Positions 17,590-26,729 of a DNA stretch of 64,000 nucleotides are shown in pieces. This DNA comes from Anaerovirgula multivorans (GTDB lineage Bacteria; Bacillota; Clostridia; Peptostreptococcales; Natronincolaceae). The first letter of the stretch is position 1. Every line of letters starts with the position of its first letter. The notes beneath the pieces were generated by a model. The model was not told where the DNA came from. It worked only from the letters and a program-made list of their open reading frames with translations, and did not search any database. A program made the translations under genes and the position numbers. The stretch spans positions 25,904 to 89,903 of the forward strand of contig NZ_FZOJ01000018.1 in NCBI RefSeq assembly GCF_900188145.1, in the 5' to 3' direction.

Positions 17590-18111
17590 TTATCTTCTTT
17601 TAGAGCGGACGAAGTACCCTCCTTTGATTGCTCTAGCATCGGTAATAGTGACAAATGCTTTTTTGTCATGCTCATCTAAAATTTGATATAACTTGCTTAG
17701 GTTTTTTCTTTGCATCATAATATTTAGGAGGTGCTGCATACCTTCTCTTCCATAACCTTCTACTACCGTCACGCCAAAGCCTTCATCTCTAAATTTCTCT
17801 ACTAGCTTCATAGAATTTCCTTGAGAAATTACCTGTACGATAATGCTTCCTAACGCCATCTTTTCCTCTACAAAAATCCCCATGTAATTACCTGATGCAA
17901 ACCCTAGGGCATAGGCAATGACGTTTATAGGATTATCTAGCTCTGTTAATACTTTCCCTATAGCCAATATATAGATAATAATTTCAACGAATCCTATAAG
18001 TGCTGCTTGTACCCGCCTTCCCTTCACCACCATAATCATTCTAATGGTTGCCAGCGTAACGTCAGAAACCTTGGCCAAAAAAATGAACAAGTAGCCTAAT
18101 ATCAGTTCCAT
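17590..18111 (-). CDS. UPF0316 (DUF2179/DUF5698) membrane protein
   Basis: A 173-residue protein with three hydrophobic segments in the first 90 residues and a cytoplasmic DUF2179 domain (GNSMKLVEKFRDEGFGVTVV, YGREGMQHLLNIMM). Family members are widespread in Firmicutes and of unknown function; the C-terminal domain is thought to bind small ligands. I chose ATG 18111 because AGGAGG lies eight bases upstream. Confidence 0.88.
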   Translation of the reverse strand: MELILGYLFIFLAKVSDVTLATIRMIMVVKGRRVQAALIGFVEIIIYILAIGKVLTELDNPINVIAYALGFASGNYMGIFVEEKMALGSIIVQVISQGNSMKLVEKFRDEGFGVTVVEGYGREGMQHLLNIMMQRKNLSKLYQILDEHDKKAFVTITDARAIKGGYFVRSKRR

Positions 18112-18338
18112 AATTATCCTCCTAAAGATATATTCTCTTTTTACTTTATAATAATCGCAGAAAAAATTCAATCCTGATTTCTCTTAACGTTATTAAAAAA
18201 ATCAATAATCTCTAACCGGTTCAAAAGATCTTAGATTCCATGGACGAGAAAAGGCGGCAAACACAACATATAAGCAATACGTAAGGGTACTAGTTTTTCG
18301 AAACGCCGAAGAAGATGGGGCTTTTCAACAGGCTAAAA

Positions 18339-18363
18339 GGACAGAGGATATTCCTCTGCCCTT
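18339..18363 (-). terminator. terminator-like hairpin after first amidase
   Basis: AGGACAGAGGA/TCCTCTGCCCT stem with a 3-nt loop just downstream of the amidase stop. It contains one mismatch and a short T-run. Confidence 0.6.
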
Positions 18364-18373
18364 AGTATTATTA

Positions 18374-20131
18374 CTATTTTATCTCTTCAAAATACTTTAA
18401 AATTGATTGATAAATAGATTCTGCCACCAATTGTCTATATTCAGGTGTCGCTAGCTTTGCTGCTTCCTCTGGATTTGTTAAGAATCCAACTTCAGTCAAC
18501 ACCGCTGGCATCTTTGTCTCTCTTATGACATATAGCTGCTCCCTTGGAACAATCCCTCGGCTATGAGCTCCTAACATCCTTACCATTTCCTTTTGAAAGA
18601 CCTGTGCCAATTTTTTATTATCTCTGGCGTCATTAGAATTATTTTCACTAGGATAGTAGAGATTTTCAATCCCATTGGCACTACTACTAGCAGCGGCATT
18701 AGCATGGACACTTACAAACAGATCCCCCTGTAATTGATTTGCCACTCCTGCTCTATCCGCTAATGTAATGGCATTATCTGCTGTTCTAGTCATATAGGTT
18801 CTAAATCCTGCATCTGTTAAAAGTTTGTTTAGCTTTTGAGATATATCCAAAACAACATGTTTTTCCATTAAACTGTTAATAGGGGATGTGGCTCCTGGGT
18901 CTGTACCTCCGTGACCTGGGTCTATAACGATCAATGGAATACTATTGTTTTGTTTGGTGGTAAATTCTATAATAAATTCCTTTGTACCCGCACCCGCTGG
19001 TGAGTTTGTCTGATAATTTATATCTTCTTTTAATCGTATTTCAATATGATATATATCACCATTTTGGCTTTCCTCAATATTGATAGTTTCCAACAAAGGA
19101 TCATCAATATCTAAATTCAATATTGGCAGTTCTATATAGGCTTTATATACAGAAACATTCAATGTTCTTCCAAAATCACTAACTGAAAAATCAAATTCAG
19201 TTGTCTCGTTACTTCTAAAAGCTAACTTTGAAGCTGTTTTGGATGTCGCCCAATACTGAAAGGCTTTCTCTGTATTATGTTCCAGTTGAATAACCATATC
19301 ACCTGCATTTTTATCATAATATATTTGATACGGCATCATTTCATCTAATTCTACTGTGACTCTTGTTACGAAAGGATCTGCTTTAAACTGAGATGCTCTC
19401 ACACTGTTTATACCCGAGCTATTTACATTAAACTGCAAAGTCCCGTTCGATTGCAACTTACCTTTATTTGTGAAGTCAAACTTGGTATCTTGAAAATCAA
19501 GTACTAATCTAGCTGGACCATCTAACTTAAGTTCTGTATAAGCTAATTCTTCACCAGTTTTGATACGGATTTCAGGGGCACCGGTCTCAAAGCTAGCTAC
19601 AACATCCTTTACTGCCTTTGTAACAACAGGATCCGTTACTATAGGTTCGCTAGGCTCATCTTTTTCTATAGATACTGTTCTTGTACTTTCATTCCAGTTT
19701 ACAATAAGTCCTATTTCTCTTAAAAAAGCGATGGGAACCATTGTTCTTCCACTATTTTGATAGGTAATAATCTTAGGTGGTACATCACTAGGCAGCCGTA
19801 TAGCTTCTCCGTTCATCGTAGCTATAGGACTGTCGATTTTCATAACAACTGTTTTATCATTAGTTTTTATTGTAACCTCTCGAGTAGCATCCTTCCACTC
19901 AACAGTTATTCCCATGTTTCTAATAACATGAATAGGTACTAATGTTCTACTTCCATGTATTACAGACGGCACATCAGTAGCAACGGCTTTGTCATCTACT
20001 TTTAGCTGTACTGTTTGAAAATCCATTGTTCTACCGTCCATTACCATCCTTACAGTAGCATTGGTATTAGCAGATGCAAAGGAAGTTGATAAAATCATCA
20101 GTATTAAAAGAATTGAGATTACTTTTTTCAT
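18374..20131 (-). CDS. N-acetylmuramoyl-L-alanine amidase (copper-amine-oxidase-like + AMIN + Amidase_3)
   Basis: A 585-residue secreted cell-wall hydrolase that cleaves the amide bond between MurNAc and L-Ala. Order: signal peptide to about 21; two copper-amine-oxidase N-terminal-like repeats (each with a SRTLVPIHVIRNMGI or GRTMVPIAFLREIGL motif) to about 155; AMIN domains, about 175-400, probably binding the wall; then Amidase_3 from 415 with zinc ligands in IDPGHGGTDPGA, the Glu in LMEKHVVLDIS and SVHANAA, and the catalytic Glu in AVLTEVGFLTN. It is a paralogue of the next gene upstream, with its own promoter. Confidence 0.94.
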   Translation of the reverse strand: MKKVISILLILMILSTSFASANTNATVRMVMDGRTMDFQTVQLKVDDKAVATDVPSVIHGSRTLVPIHVIRNMGITVEWKDATREVTIKTNDKTVVMKIDSPIATMNGEAIRLPSDVPPKIITYQNSGRTMVPIAFLREIGLIVNWNESTRTVSIEKDEPSEPIVTDPVVTKAVKDVVASFETGAPEIRIKTGEELAYTELKLDGPARLVLDFQDTKFDFTNKGKLQSNGTLQFNVNSSGINSVRASQFKADPFVTRVTVELDEMMPYQIYYDKNAGDMVIQLEHNTEKAFQYWATSKTASKLAFRSNETTEFDFSVSDFGRTLNVSVYKAYIELPILNLDIDDPLLETINIEESQNGDIYHIEIRLKEDINYQTNSPAGAGTKEFIIEFTTKQNNSIPLIVIDPGHGGTDPGATSPINSLMEKHVVLDISQKLNKLLTDAGFRTYMTRTADNAITLADRAGVANQLQGDLFVSVHANAAASSSANGIENLYYPSENNSNDARDNKKLAQVFQKEMVRMLGAHSRGIVPREQLYVIRETKMPAVLTEVGFLTNPEEAAKLATPEYRQLVAESIYQSILKYFEEIK

Positions 20132-20186
20132 GTGTTTGTCCCCCGATTTTAAAATTCATCTCTTGTTTAAATGTATCTATACTTAT

Positions 20187-20216
20187 GTTATATCACTGTT
20201 TAAAGAATTATGTCAA
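20187..20216 (-). promoter_or_regulatory. sigma-A promoter of first amidase
   Basis: TTGACA, 18-nt spacer and TATAAC on the minus strand, about 55 nt before the start codon. Confidence 0.7.
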
Positions 20217-20323
20217 CAGATGTGAGGATTTGTCATAAAGATGTAAAATAGATAAATTTTTGTAACAATACTATTAATTTATTTAATCATTTAAAGACAA
20301 AAGAATTTTATCAAATAAATGAA

Positions 20324-20347
20324 AGAGAATGTCATTTGACATCCTCT
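20324..20347 (-). terminator. terminator of second amidase
   Basis: AGAGGATGTCA/TGACATTCTCT-type hairpin with a tight loop about 30 nt after the stop codon. Confidence 0.6.
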
Positions 20348-20373
20348 TTAAAAGTTGATCTTATCTTCAGTCT

Positions 20374-22257
20374 TTAGGAAACTTTTTGAAAATATTTTAT
20401 GATTGATTGATAAATGGCTTCCGCCACCACCTGCCTATACTCTGTTGTCTTTAATTTTGCTGCCTCTTCTGGATTTGAGAGAAACCCTATTTCACTTAAT
20501 ACTGATGCCATTTTGGCCTCTCTTAAGACAGCGTAATTTGCTGTTTTAACACCTCTATCATAGGTTCCCATTGCCTCTACCATTTCTTTTTGAAGAATTT
20601 TAGCCAGTTCCATACTATTGCTGTGTTTACTTAAATTCTCTTCACTTGGGTGATAATAGTTTTCAACACCATAGGGTATTGGATTTAGTATGATCTTTTT
20701 GGTTGCTGAATCCTGCCTATCAGCAGAATTGGCATGAATGCTGATAAACAAATCTGCATTTAATTGGTTTGCTATTTCTGCTCTAGCCAATAAAGCTACA
20801 GTAGTATCAGCTGTCCTTGTCTCATAAGTATTGTATCCTGCCTCCACCAACAGCTTATTTAATCGTTGTGATATATCTAATACAATATCCTTTTCCACAA
20901 GTCCGTTAATGGAGGATGTCGTACCAGGGTCCGTTCCCCCATGGCCAGCGTCGATTACAATTAAGACACCTTCCTTTGAAACAAGGTGATTATTTCCTAT
21001 GGTGAATTCTATAAAATAGTTTTTTGTATTACTTGGAGAAAGTCCCTGATAATTTACGTTTTCTTTTAATCTTATTTCAATATGATAATAATCTCCATCT
21101 AAATCTTCTCCGATATTTATTGACTCCAGCAACAAATCATTGATTTCTATGTTCATTATTGGAAGTTCTATGTAGTCTTTTGATGTAATAATATGCAGTG
21201 TTCTTCCATAATCACTAACTGCAAAATCATATTGGGTAATATCACTGCCGCTTAACTCCAGCCTTGTGGAACTTCTAGTAATTTCCCTGTAATTAAATCC
21301 TTCATCTACATCATCTTCATCTATTTTATCTATTTTATCTATTTTATCTATTTTATCTATTTTATCTATTTTATCTATTTTATCTATTCCCTCATACCCT
21401 TCTAATTGAATAACCATATCCTTAGTGCTTTCATCATAAAAAATCTCATAGGATTTCATTTCCTCCAGTTCTACAGCAACTCTTGTTACAAAGGGGTCCA
21501 CTTTAAACTGAGATGCTCTCACGCTTCTAATCCCATTAGCATGAATCTCTAACTGTAGGGTGTTATTTGAAAGCAGCTGACTTTTGTTATTTAAATTAAA
21601 TTTAGTATTCTCAAAGTCTACTACTAATCTATCTGGATCTGTTAATTGAAGTTTTGTAAAATTTATTTTTTCACCTGTATAAATCCGAATCTCTGAGTTA
21701 GATCCCTCAATACCAACAGTGATATCTTTTACTTCCTTTACAGAAATAGGGGACTCAGTAATACCAACAATAACATCTTTAGGTGCTTCTACCGACACAG
21801 TTCTTGTATGTTCATCCCAATTTACTATCAAGCCTAGTTCTCTTAGAAAAGCAATAGGTACCATAGTTCTCCCTGTATTTCTATAGGTGATAATTTTGGG
21901 AGGTACATCACTAGGTAGCCGTTTTGCTTCTCCGTTTATTATAGCTATAGGGCTATCAATTTTCATAACTATTGTCTTATCTGTTGTTATGATAGAGACT
22001 TCTCGGGTAGCCTCCGTCCATTCCACCTTTATATCCATATCCTTAATGATATGAATGGGTACCAACGCTCTGCCATCATGTATCACTGCTGGTACATCAG
22101 TAGAAGTCAATTTCCCCTGCACTCCTAATTGTATTGTGTTAAAGTTTATAGTTTTACCGTCCATTTCCATCTCCGCAATTTCGTTATTGGGATTGGCAAC
22201 AGCAAAAGATGGTAACAGCATGATAAATACTAATAGGATCGAGATAATTTTTTTCAT
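20374..22257 (-). CDS. N-acetylmuramoyl-L-alanine amidase, paralogue
   Basis: A 627-residue secreted amidase with the same architecture as its neighbour: signal peptide, two copper-amine-oxidase-like repeats, AMIN regions, Amidase_3 with IDAGHGGTDPGT, VEKDIVLDIS, SIHANSA and SVLSEIGFLSN. It differs in two ways. A tract of (KID)n lies between the AMIN domains near residues 290-315. A short insert after SIHANSADRQ precedes the conserved YHPSEEN. The pair arose by tandem duplication and is probably used under different conditions or with different wall targets. Confidence 0.94.
   Translation of the reverse strand: MKKIISILLVFIMLLPSFAVANPNNEIAEMEMDGKTINFNTIQLGVQGKLTSTDVPAVIHDGRALVPIHIIKDMDIKVEWTEATREVSIITTDKTIVMKIDSPIAIINGEAKRLPSDVPPKIITYRNTGRTMVPIAFLRELGLIVNWDEHTRTVSVEAPKDVIVGITESPISVKEVKDITVGIEGSNSEIRIYTGEKINFTKLQLTDPDRLVVDFENTKFNLNNKSQLLSNNTLQLEIHANGIRSVRASQFKVDPFVTRVAVELEEMKSYEIFYDESTKDMVIQLEGYEGIDKIDKIDKIDKIDKIDKIDKIDEDDVDEGFNYREITRSSTRLELSGSDITQYDFAVSDYGRTLHIITSKDYIELPIMNIEINDLLLESINIGEDLDGDYYHIEIRLKENVNYQGLSPSNTKNYFIEFTIGNNHLVSKEGVLIVIDAGHGGTDPGTTSSINGLVEKDIVLDISQRLNKLLVEAGYNTYETRTADTTVALLARAEIANQLNADLFISIHANSADRQDSATKKIILNPIPYGVENYYHPSEENLSKHSNSMELAKILQKEMVEAMGTYDRGVKTANYAVLREAKMASVLSEIGFLSNPEEAAKLKTTEYRQVVAEAIYQSIIKYFQKVS
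21313..21395 (-). repeat. 9-bp microsatellite encoding (Ile-Asp-Lys)n
   Basis: About eight to nine perfect copies of a 9-bp unit (TTATCTATT on the plus strand) inside the amidase gene. Being a multiple of three, slippage changes linker length without breaking the frame. Confidence 0.95.
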
Positions 22258-22355
22258 ATATTTGTCCCCCAGTCATATATTTCATGTAGGGCTAAGTCAA
22301 TCATCTAAACGCTTACATTGTCCTACCCATAGTTTAAATAGTTTTCCTATCACTA

Positions 22356-22385
22356 TTTATATCATTGGTGCAAACACAAAGTCAA
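22356..22385 (-). promoter_or_regulatory. sigma-A promoter of second amidase
   Basis: TTGACT, 18-nt spacer and TATAAA on the minus strand about 100 nt before the gene. Confidence 0.65.
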
Positions 22386-22544
22386 GAAACGTAGGCTTTT
22401 GTCATAAAAATGTAAAGAATGTAACATTTTCCTGTATTCTCTAGATTATAATTTTTATTGCTGATATCATTGTAATTAATAATAAATCTATAAAATCCCT
22501 TGCATTTACCTACCTGTAGATTACTTTTATTAATATATCCATAA

Positions 22545-22567
22545 AAAATAGGCTTTTCGCCTATTTT
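22545..22567 (-). terminator. terminator of AIR-synthase-like gene
   Basis: AAAATAGGCGAAAAGCCTATTTT hairpin overlapping the stop codon, followed by a T-run on the minus strand. Confidence 0.85.
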
Positions 22568-23549
22568 AAATAACCTTATACAATTCATCAACTTCAGGCG
22601 CTTGTAATACTTTTCTTTCATTTCCAACGAAAATTATCCTATCCTTTTCTACAATTCTTCCTATTTCAGCAGCCTCAATTTTCTGTTGCCTAAATGCCTC
22701 CATCAGTTGTTTCTTTTTATCTTCTGATACTGCCAACACCATCACGCCACTAGAGATCAGTCGTAAAGGATTGATAGATAGTGCATTACAGATCTCTAAT
22801 GTCTCTTCTCTGACTGGTATTTTATCTTCATAGACTTCAATACCTACCCCTGATGCCTCTGCCAACTCCCAAAGGGCTCCTAATAGTCCTCCTTCAGTAA
22901 CATCATGCATACTATTTACACCAACTTTACCCGCCAAAATCCCTTCTTTTACTACACTAATCTTATCCGCAAAGTCTTTAGCAGCTTCAATAATCTCCTG
23001 TGATACTTTTCCCTTCAAAGTATCCTCTAAATCACCTGCAATAATGGCAGTTCCCTCTAAGCCTGCATGTTTTGTCATAATTACTGTATCTCCTATCTTA
23101 GCACCCTCTGAAGTTACCATACTAACCTTACTTTGAATTCCAACGGCTGTAGTGGTGATCACCATTCTATTAACAGCATCGGTTATTTCAGAATGCCCTC
23201 CTATAATTTCTACATTGATGGAAGCCGCTGCCTTATTAGCCTCCCTCATGACATAATCAAGATCTTCTTTAGTAGTACCTACTGGTGCTAATATTGTCAT
23301 CATTACTCCCACAGGTTCTACCCCATTAGAAGCAACGTCATTACATGAAATATGTATACTCAGGCTCCCTATATCTTTCACTGCTCCAGTAATGGGATCG
23401 GTGCTCATAACACATACTTTGTCTCCAAAGTCAACCACCGCACAGTCTTCTCCTATCCCTGGTCTCACCAGAACCTCCGACCTTCTATGTCTAATATTTT
23501 TAAATATGACTTCTTCTAATATTTCTGTAGGAACTTTTCCAATCTTCAC
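22566..23549 (-). CDS. AIR synthase-related (HypE-like) protein
   Basis: A 327-residue member of the PurM/HypE/SelD superfamily, ATP-dependent enzymes that activate oxo groups or assemble cofactors. Visible motifs: GIGEDCAVVDFGDKVCVMSTDPI at about 35-57, GGHSEITDAVNR, and HDVTEGGLLGALWELAEASG in the C-terminal half. It is not a clear purM, hypE or selD, so the substrate is open. I prefer the GTG at 23549 (GGAGGGGG upstream, start VKIGKVPTEI); the longer frame to 23627 would overlap the next gene. Confidence 0.85.
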   Translation of the reverse strand: MKIGKVPTEILEEVIFKNIRHRRSEVLVRPGIGEDCAVVDFGDKVCVMSTDPITGAVKDIGSLSIHISCNDVASNGVEPVGVMMTILAPVGTTKEDLDYVMREANKAAASINVEIIGGHSEITDAVNRMVITTTAVGIQSKVSMVTSEGAKIGDTVIMTKHAGLEGTAIIAGDLEDTLKGKVSQEIIEAAKDFADKISVVKEGILAGKVGVNSMHDVTEGGLLGALWELAEASGVGIEVYEDKIPVREETLEICNALSINPLRLISSGVMVLAVSEDKKKQLMEAFRQQKIEAAEIGRIVEKDRIIFVGNERKVLQAPEVDELYKVI

Positions 23550-23602
23550 GCCAAATCCCCCTCCGTCTATTACTAATGGTATTATATCATATTTAGAATA
23601 GC

Positions 23603-24187
23603 TTATACACAAAATATCTTCTGCCACGCCTCCACTGTCAGCACTCGATGATCGGAGACCAAGTACATCAGTTCAATGTCCTCCGGGGGGATACTATGAA
23701 AAATCATTACCTCCCCATCATAGCCTTCCTCTAGGTCCCTTCTATATCTTAAGTTTTCCTGAAAACTTAAGGAAGTTTTCCAATACTCTAGGATCAAATC
23801 TCTTCCTGTGATATTCAAATAGTTTTCTGCCTTTGCGAAATTCTCTGTTTCTCTTAGTATAAAGGGTTCATAGATTTGATTTGCTTTGTTCTCATTAGCT
23901 ACCCAACATTTAGTAATATCTACCTTTAATGCTAATACCGCTGTATGGGAATGAAAACAGGGATTATTTTTATAATTCATCGTAGCGAAAATAGCTTTTT
24001 CCCTTACCACCCATGGAGGAATATTGTTGGTCTGATATTTGTCAATAAACCTATGAAAGGAATGATAATGCTTTTTGTAACTAGCTTTATCATCATAATT
24101 CATTCCTTCTGTTAAGATTTTTTTCAAATCTGTAATATGGGCAACATGATAGATCAACCCAGTTTTCTTGTAATCTTCAAAAAACAT
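23603..24187 (-). CDS. conserved hypothetical protein, DUF4433/DarT-like N-terminus possible
   Basis: A 194-residue soluble protein. The start GLIYHVAHITDLKKILTEG and the following IPPWVVREKAIFATMN resemble the N-terminus of DUF4433/ADP-ribosyltransferase-like proteins, which use an H...L..IL.G pattern to hold NAD. Similarity is from memory of the motif only. No signal peptide or membrane segment. It is 53 bp upstream of the AIR-synthase-like gene and likely in the same transcript. Confidence 0.5.
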   Translation of the reverse strand: MFFEDYKKTGLIYHVAHITDLKKILTEGMNYDDKASYKKHYHSFHRFIDKYQTNNIPPWVVREKAIFATMNYKNNPCFHSHTAVLALKVDITKCWVANENKANQIYEPFILRETENFAKAENYLNITGRDLILEYWKTSLSFQENLRYRRDLEEGYDGEVMIFHSIPPEDIELMYLVSDHRVLTVEAWQKIFCV

Positions 24188-24267
24188 TTTATCACCTCTT
24201 GAAAATTTCCTTATCTAACAATAATTTCAATGTCTTCTGCCAGAGAGTTTGAAAGATGACTTTAGGT

Positions 24268-24380
24268 GAAACAACTAAGTGACTGACTCAAAATCATAGA
24301 TTGCACTGTGTATAAGTGACTGACTCAAAATCATAGATTGCACTGTGTATAAGTGACTGACTCAAAATCATAGATTTTGG
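24268..24380. repeat. 37-bp tandem repeat, 2.7 copies
   Basis: The unit AAGTGACTGACTCAAAATCA plus TAGATTGCACTGTGTAT is repeated twice perfectly and a third time partly. A related sequence (GTGACTGACACCAAATC in reverse) is found near 35,645-35,680. It does not encode a protein. Confidence 0.85.
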
Positions 24381-24503
24381 TCATCTACTTATGGTCATCT
24401 GCTTATCTTAAAACCGATAACAAAAATTATGGCTTATCTACAGTTTTATAAAGTACATAATTTCCTATTAGTTATAACAGAATAGTATTAAGGAGGTGGC
24501 TTT

Positions 24504-24656
24504 TTGATAACAATATTCTGTAATCATCCATGTGTGTATGAAAATGAAGGTGTATGTACCTTAACTCACGTCACTTCAGCGTCAGAATTAAGCAATAAAA
24601 GCTGCACCTATTTTAAAAAGAAAGGAGAAGAACATAAAAAACCTAACAAATTTTAG
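24504..24656 (+). CDS. small cysteine-rich protein
   Basis: A 50-residue frame with TTG start five bases after a perfect AGGAGGTGG. It contains CNHPCVYENEGVC early and SCTYFKK later, five cysteines in all, consistent with a tiny metal-binding protein. It ends in a lysine-rich tail. It is on the plus strand and has a hairpin terminator at 24,691. I do not know the family. Confidence 0.65.
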   Translation: MITIFCNHPCVYENEGVCTLTHVTSASELSNKSCTYFKKKGEEHKKPNKF

Positions 24657-24690
24657 TATCGGCTTTTTTTTACCTATTTATTAACAATAC

Positions 24691-24728
24691 GATAAAACAG
24701 TAGAAGTCTAAATTTCTACTGTTTTATC
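24691..24728 (+). terminator. terminator after small cysteine-rich gene
   Basis: GATAAAACAGTAGAA/TTCTACTGTTTTATC, a 15-bp stem, 35 nt past the stop codon. The T-rich end is partly within the stem. Confidence 0.7.
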
Positions 24729-24941
24729 ATTGCCGCTAAAGAAGGTAGCTGCCTTTTTGGTGTATTTGTAGCGCAAACAGTAGTAAAAGTCACAGAAGAG
24801 ATTATCTTGGGGGTATAAACCCCCACCGGATTCCTCAATGTTTCAGTTTACTGAATCAAGTTCACTGTTTCTCATTTTGTTTTCTCTTTAATTGTGTTAC
24901 AATGAAATCATTGCATTGTCAATTATACGGTAGGAGGTATT

Positions 24942-25346
24942 ATGATTATGTCATTAAGGGGAACAAAAACTCAGGAGAATCTTTGGGCAGCCTTTGCTGG
25001 TGAAAGCCAAACTAGAAATAAGTATTCCTTTTTTGCTGAAATTGCTAAGCAAGAAGGTCATGAAAATATAGCAGCGGTTTTTGAGGTAATATCCACTCAA
25101 GAAAGAGAACATGCTAAAACAATATTTAGCTTTTTAGATAGTTTAAAGGATACTCAGTCTAACCTCAAACTATCTGCCTATAGTGAACACTATGAGGGTG
25201 ATACGATGTATAAAGAGTTTGAAAGGGTAGCTCGACAAGAGGGATTCGATGAGATTGCAGAATTTTTTGCAAGAGTTGCTAAAATTGAAATAGAACATGA
25301 GAATATATTTTTATCCCTATTACATAAACTAGATGAGAATAAATAA
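24942..25346 (+). CDS. rubrerythrin-like ferritin-fold protein without rubredoxin domain
   Basis: A 134-residue di-iron protein of the rubrerythrin family. Iron-ligand motifs are visible: FAGESQTRNKY near residue 20, EREH near 53, EFERVARQEGFDEIAEFF near 90 and EIEHENIF near 113. The usual C-terminal CxxC rubredoxin domain is missing, so it belongs to the short class. These proteins remove peroxide in anaerobes. The start ATG 24942 has AGGAGG upstream; the ATG two codons later is also possible. Monocistronic, with a terminator. Confidence 0.92.
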   Translation: MIMSLRGTKTQENLWAAFAGESQTRNKYSFFAEIAKQEGHENIAAVFEVISTQEREHAKTIFSFLDSLKDTQSNLKLSAYSEHYEGDTMYKEFERVARQEGFDEIAEFFARVAKIEIEHENIFLSLLHKLDENK

Positions 25347-25354
25347 TCAGGTAA

Positions 25355-25403
25355 AAAAGGCAAATCCAATAAAGCTTTTACATTTATTGGATTTGCCTTT
25401 TAA
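25355..25403. terminator. bidirectional terminator between rubrerythrin and membrane protein
   Basis: AAAGGCAAATCCAATAAA pairs with TTTATTGGATTTGCCTTT, an 18-bp stem with A and T runs on both sides. It serves rubrerythrin on the plus strand and probably the convergent gene too. Confidence 0.9.
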
Positions 25404-25444
25404 AAATTATGTTTTTATTAATTGTAATCTTATTGATTATAATT

Positions 25445-26134
25445 TTATTCATTATAATTTTTGTTCTTTCTATACCTCCAAAAACCCGTTACCCCTAGTA
25501 TCATAATAAATCCTATATAAATAACTGCTATCTTCACTGCTGTATTGTAGAAAAATGCCTCTGGAAGCATCTGAATCATAATATCTGCGTTAGGATCCAG
25601 TACCCATAAGTCATTATCAAAGAAGATATAGTGAAAGTAATCAAAGTATTTAGTGAAATTGAAATACATTAATAAAAATAAGATAATAATCAAATCGATA
25701 TTCGCCATAGCTGTATACATAAGCGTCTTTGATATACCTCTTCTCCAAAGCTTATCTTGGGCAACAAAAAAGATGAGGAGCCCTCCTAATAGGAAAAGAC
25801 TTATGTTTCTTATCCATCTTCCTCCAACAAACAATTCCTTTACGTCTATCATATGAAGCTTTTCCCGTTCTCCAAATACTTCTCTTTCCTCACCCTTTAC
25901 TACTGCCCTTATATTAAGGTCCTCTCTATCATCCCTTAAATAGGATAGCAGTTCTTTGGTGACATGCTGTAAATTTTCCTTATCCATACCAGTAACCACC
26001 ATTATATCATGTTTCTCGTATTCCCTTGCATAATGGTTCATATCAAAGGTAACCATTTCTACCGCAGTAAGCAATAGAACAAAGGATAATGCTAGTCCTG
26101 ATAATACATAAAGGAATTTTTTATAATTCTTCAT
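25445..26134 (-). CDS. TIGR01906 (DUF1461) family integral membrane protein
   Basis: About 229 residues. One N-terminal membrane segment is followed by an extracytoplasmic loop containing MNHYAREYEKHDI and REVFGEREKLHMIDVK, typical of this family. Three or more membrane segments then follow, with a basic tail. Function unknown; the family is common in Clostridia and lactobacilli. I prefer MKNYKK (26134-26137 region) near the top of the frame; the frame itself starts at 26143. Confidence 0.8.
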   Translation of the reverse strand: MKNYKKFLYVLSGLALSFVLLLTAVEMVTFDMNHYAREYEKHDIMVVTGMDKENLQHVTKELLSYLRDDREDLNIRAVVKGEEREVFGEREKLHMIDVKELFVGGRWIRNISLFLLGGLLIFFVAQDKLWRRGISKTLMYTAMANIDLIIILFLLMYFNFTKYFDYFHYIFFDNDLWVLDPNADIMIQMLPEAFFYNTAVKIAVIYIGFIMILGVTGFWRYRKNKNYNE

Positions 26135-26216
26135 TCTCTTCACCCTTTAGCTTTTCTTCTTCCCTCTATATTATACAATCTTTCCTCCTCTTGCAAACAA
26201 TATATTTTTAAATTTA

Positions 26217-26340
26217 TCCTTCGGTGTATTGCTATGACTTCCGTTTATTCAAGCAAAAGATTAAGCATACATGAAATAACTTGGCTACAATTGAGAAGAG
26301 GTAAAAAATCCTCGCTGAATTAAGTCTCATTTTAGCACCT
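26217..26340 (-). repeat. dispersed intergenic repeat, copy B
   Basis: Reverse-oriented relative of the element at 17,461-17,585: CCTTCGGTGTATTGCT at one end, CTGAATTAAGTCTCATTTT at the other and GGCTACAATTG inside. The two copies differ in the loop regions, so both are old. Confidence 0.55.
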
Positions 26341-26412
26341 TACTGCTACTAACTACATATTATAAAGTAAAAGATAAGTAAATTGCTATTTATCTTAAGG
26401 GGGTGAACAATC

Positions 26413-26586
26413 ATGACTGCTACTGGTGGTATTTTTGGAGGTCAAAGTAGCCTATTATTCTTTTTCCTACTACTAGTAATTATCTTCTGTAAGTGCTCTA
26501 AAGCACTAGGTATAAGCGGTGATAGCTTATTATTCTTCTTCTTGATATTAGTTGTATTGTTTGGCGGAAGATCTTTCTGGTGTTAA
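26413..26586 (+). CDS. YjcZ-like small membrane (spore-associated) protein
   Basis: A 57-residue protein with two hydrophobic stretches built on SSLLFFFLLLVIIFC and DSLLFFFLILVVLFGG. This is the layout of YjcZ-type sporulation proteins in Firmicutes. A GGGGGTGA ribosome site precedes the ATG, and a strong hairpin terminator follows. Short genes like this are often missed. Confidence 0.7.
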   Translation: MTATGGIFGGQSSLLFFFLLLVIIFCKCSKALGISGDSLLFFFLILVVLFGGRSFWC

Positions 26587-26610
26587 GAAGCTTTGAAAAA
26601 ATGTATAAAA

Positions 26611-26641
26611 AATGGTGGTCTTCATGTAGAGACCACCATTT
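26611..26641 (+). terminator. terminator of the YjcZ-like gene
   Basis: AATGGTGGTCT/AGACCACCATT stem with an 8-nt loop, preceded by A-run and followed by a T-containing tract. Confidence 0.85.
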
Positions 26642-26729
26642 CACTTTTTATAAAGCTTTACAGCCACAGATATTGGAGAACATCATAATCAACTGCCTTA
26701 TCATCAAAAATAGCCATCAAAACACCCTC

